From: Alphaproteobacteria bacterium
GTDB taxonomy: Bacteria > Pseudomonadota > Alphaproteobacteria > SMXP01
Assembly (NCBI GenBank): GCA_028280675.1
Contig: JANQLI010000278.1
Coordinates: 1-8,101 of the forward strand
Direction of reading: 5' to 3'
DNA: 8,101 nt
Each line of letters opens with the position of its first letter. The stretch's first letter is position 1. Under the pieces are notes generated by a model that saw only the letters and a program-made list of their open reading frames with translations, was not told the origin of the DNA and did no database searches. The position numbers and the translations under genes are program-made. Positions 6,486 through 8,101 of the stretch are shown here, piece by piece.

Positions 6486-6495
6486 ATCAATACAA

Positions 6496-6885
6496 TTAAC
6501 TATCGGTTTCGGACAACACGGCGACCATGTGCGTCAGTTCTTCGATAAGCTGTGCACCGGCGTCGCTGTTACCACGTAAATTTTGTTTCACGATAACCAT
6601 TAAACTGTTGAGGCAAAGACGTACGGCGTCTTGACGTTGTTTCACCGTTTCCTCTTCAATGGTTTGACGCAAGAGAGCAGCGGCCATGCTTGCATGTGGC
6701 CAGCCCATCGATCCCGCTTCACCAGAAATGTTGTGTGATAAAAAGATTACCTTCGTCCAATCCGATGTTTTTGCAGCAACATTAATCTTCTCGAGTTGCT
6801 CCAGAAGATACGGTTGGTAATGTTCTTCTAATTTTGCGAACGCTTTTTCCGCAGATGCGATCGCATTTGCTCTTGACTGCGGCAC
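6496..6885 (-). CDS. HPt-domain phosphotransfer protein
   Basis: This 129-residue soluble helical protein fits a histidine phosphotransfer domain and has no kinase part. The phosphohistidine candidate is His51 in LSHNISGEAGSMGW (residues 49-62), matching the H-x-x-K-G-x-x-G-x-x-G pattern. The usual lysine three residues after the histidine is Ser54 here. The closest type I recall is the small alphaproteobacterial HPt proteins with HD-[IM]-KGQGG-[ST]-FGYP. The start is GTG at 6885, with GGGGA upstream and a seven-base spacer; no in-frame ATG exists near the N-terminus. The gene is first in a two-gene unit with the response regulator (21-base gap). No histidine kinase is encoded here, so phosphate would come from a kinase elsewhere. 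The role as a relay between kinase and regulator is inferred from domain pairing. Confidence 0.82.
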   Translation of the reverse strand: MPQSRANAIASAEKAFAKLEEHYQPYLLEQLEKINVAAKTSDWTKVIFLSHNISGEAGSMGWPHASMAAALLRQTIEEETVKQRQDAVRLCLNSLMVIVKQNLRGNSDAGAQLIEELTHMVAVLSETDS

Positions 6886-6930
6886 ACTTCATTCCCCATT
6901 CACAGACATGTGATACTTGCTGTCATATGT

Positions 6931-6957
6931 AGAATAGGAATGTTAAGGAACTGACAA
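6931..6957 (-). promoter_or_regulatory. weak candidate promoter for the HPt/response-regulator unit
   Basis: On the minus strand TTGTCA (complement of 6952-6957) is followed after 15 bases by TATTCT (complement of 6931-6936), about 45 bases before the GTG. The spacer is shorter than ideal, so this is tentative. The rest of 6886-7060 is AT-rich, with a 7-T run and the palindrome CTGTTAACAG at 7022-7031, and I see no gene in it. Confidence 0.25.
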
Positions 6958-7060
6958 AAAACATATTTATGATGCCGATAAAGTACAGTTTTTTTATAAA
7001 TAAATACCCATCGGCGCTATTCTGTTAACAGCATCTTAAGCGAACAGATCAAATGCCCGG

Positions 7061-8101
7061 TTATGAGGCCTTGGCTTTGCGTTTCTGTGATGTGGCGCGT
7101 TTCGCCGCCGTTTTCCGTTTAGGAACGGTCTTCGGTTTGGACGTCTTGGCAAAAATGCTTTTCAGATAATGCCCAGTATAACTGCCTTTGACTTTGGCAA
7201 TGTCTTCCGGACGTCCTGTTGCCACAATGTGTCCGCCGCCATCGCCGCCTTCCGGACCGATGTCAATGATCCAGTCAGCCGTTTTTACAACTTCGAGATT
7301 ATGCTCAATCACCACCACGGTGTTGCCTTGATCGACGAGTTCATGCAGCACTTCGAGAAGTTTGCGCACATCCTCGAAGTGCAAGCCCGTGGTCGGTTCA
7401 TCTAAAATATAAAGCGTGCGGCCCGTCGCGCGCTTTGAGAGCTCTTTCGCGAGTTTGACACGCTGCGCTTCACCGCCAGAAAGGGTGGTGGCTTGTTGTC
7501 CAACATGAATATAGTCAAGACCAACCCGGCGCAACGTTTCTAACTTATCACGCACAGCCGGCACAGCTTTAAAAAAAGCTGCGCCTTCCTCCACCGTCAT
7601 TTCAAGAATATCGGCGATGGATTTCTCGCGGAATGTCACTTCCAGCGTTTCACGATTATAGCGGTGGCCCTTGCACACATCACACTGGACATACACATCG
7701 GGCAGAAAGTGCATTTCAATCTTAATCACACCATCGCCCTGGCAGGCTTCGCAGCGCCCCCCTTTGACGTTGAACGAAAAGCGGCCTGGTTTATAGCCGC
7801 GCGCGGCTGATTCCGGCAAGCCAGAAAACCACTCACGAATAGGTGTAAAAGCCCCGGTGTAAGTCGCAGGGTTGGAGCGCGGTGTACGGCCAATAGGCGA
7901 TTGATCAATGTCGATAATTTTATCGAGATGTTCGAGACCTTCAATACTGTCGTGGGCGCCCGGATGATGCTTCCCGCCATGCAGGCGGCGTGCAACAGCC
8001 TTATAGAGCGTTTCAATCACCAGCGACGATTTCCCTCCACCAGAGACACCAGTCACACAGATAAAGGTGCCGAGGGGGAACTCCGCGGTGACATTCTGTA
8101 A
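7061..8101 (-). CDS. uvrA: excinuclease ABC subunit A, C-terminal part (5' end beyond the window)
   Basis: UvrA is the ABC-type ATPase that recognises bulky DNA damage and loads UvrB in nucleotide excision repair. The frame is open to the right edge, so only the last 346 residues or so of about 950 are present. They hold the C-terminal ATPase: LGTFICVTGVSGGGKSS (Walker A, about 8024-8077), the zinc-binding C-x2-C-x19-C-x2-C (RCEACQGDG to CDVCKGHRY, about 7668-7756), the ABC signature LSGGEAQRVKLAKELS and Walker B YILDEPTTGLHFEDV. Walker A reads GGGKSS rather than the common GSGKS, a variant I associate with alphaproteobacteria. The protein ends in a basic tail of about 27 residues (7064-7144; 8 Lys, 3 Arg, no acidic residue). 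No clear intrinsic terminator follows. Confidence 0.98.
   Translation of the reverse strand, partial: LQNVTAEFPLGTFICVTGVSGGGKSSLVIETLYKAVARRLHGGKHHPGAHDSIEGLEHLDKIIDIDQSPIGRTPRSNPATYTGAFTPIREWFSGLPESAARGYKPGRFSFNVKGGRCEACQGDGVIKIEMHFLPDVYVQCDVCKGHRYNRETLEVTFREKSIADILEMTVEEGAAFFKAVPAVRDKLETLRRVGLDYIHVGQQATTLSGGEAQRVKLAKELSKRATGRTLYILDEPTTGLHFEDVRKLLEVLHELVDQGNTVVVIEHNLEVVKTADWIIDIGPEGGDGGGHIVATGRPEDIAKVKGSYTGHYLKSIFAKTSKPKTVPKRKTAAKRATSQKRKAKAS

Noticed and set aside
6974..7015. GCCGAT/ATCGGC inverted repeat as a uvrA terminator
   Set aside because: Six-bp arms around a 30-base AT-rich loop, with no T-tract directly after the second arm on the minus strand. It is not a convincing intrinsic terminator.

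Overview
The window looks like ordinary chromosomal DNA of an alphaproteobacterium with roughly balanced base composition. Four things point there: a folate/FAD-dependent TrmFO, a UvrA whose C-terminal Walker A reads GGGKSS, a bacterial relative of the mitochondrial complex I assembly factor NDUFAF6, and an HPt protein plus single-domain response regulator of a type I associate with this class. The order or genus cannot be fixed from this sequence. I see no phage, transposon, CRISPR or plasmid genes, no rRNA or tRNA, and no gene-free stretch longer than about 230 bases.

Layout from left to right. Positions 1-155 are a leader with a candidate extended -10 promoter. At 156-758 (+) lies a short PuuD-type membrane protein without the cytochrome c domain. 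It is followed by a perfect 26-base palindromic terminator (808-833) and two inverted copies of an intergenic repeat (848-988), which run up to the stop codon of an iron superoxide dismutase gene on the minus strand (988-1584). A 120-base divergent spacer separates sodB from a squalene/phytoene-synthase-fold protein of the NDUFAF6 type (1705-2553, +). That gene converges, with one base between the stops, on trmFO (2555-3964, -). A second divergent spacer leads to two tandem polytopic membrane proteins that are paralogs of each other (4101-4997 and 5052-5924, +). They converge on a two-gene phosphorelay operon on the minus strand, HPt protein first (6496-6885) and response regulator second (5932-6474). 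The right edge is the C-terminal part of uvrA (7061 to beyond 8101, -).

The genes do not form one pathway. They include respiratory or oxidative-stress functions (sodB, the NDUFAF6-like protein, possibly the PuuD-like protein), tRNA modification (trmFO), nucleotide excision repair (uvrA) and signalling (HPt/response regulator). The two real functional units are the paralogous membrane pair and the HPt/response-regulator pair. I do not see a clearly new multi-gene system. The points most worth a second look are the composite inverted repeat behind sodB, the cytochrome-less PuuD-like protein, the NDUFAF6-like protein lacking the prenyl-synthase aspartates, the paired membrane paralogs, and the kinase-less HPt/response-regulator pair.
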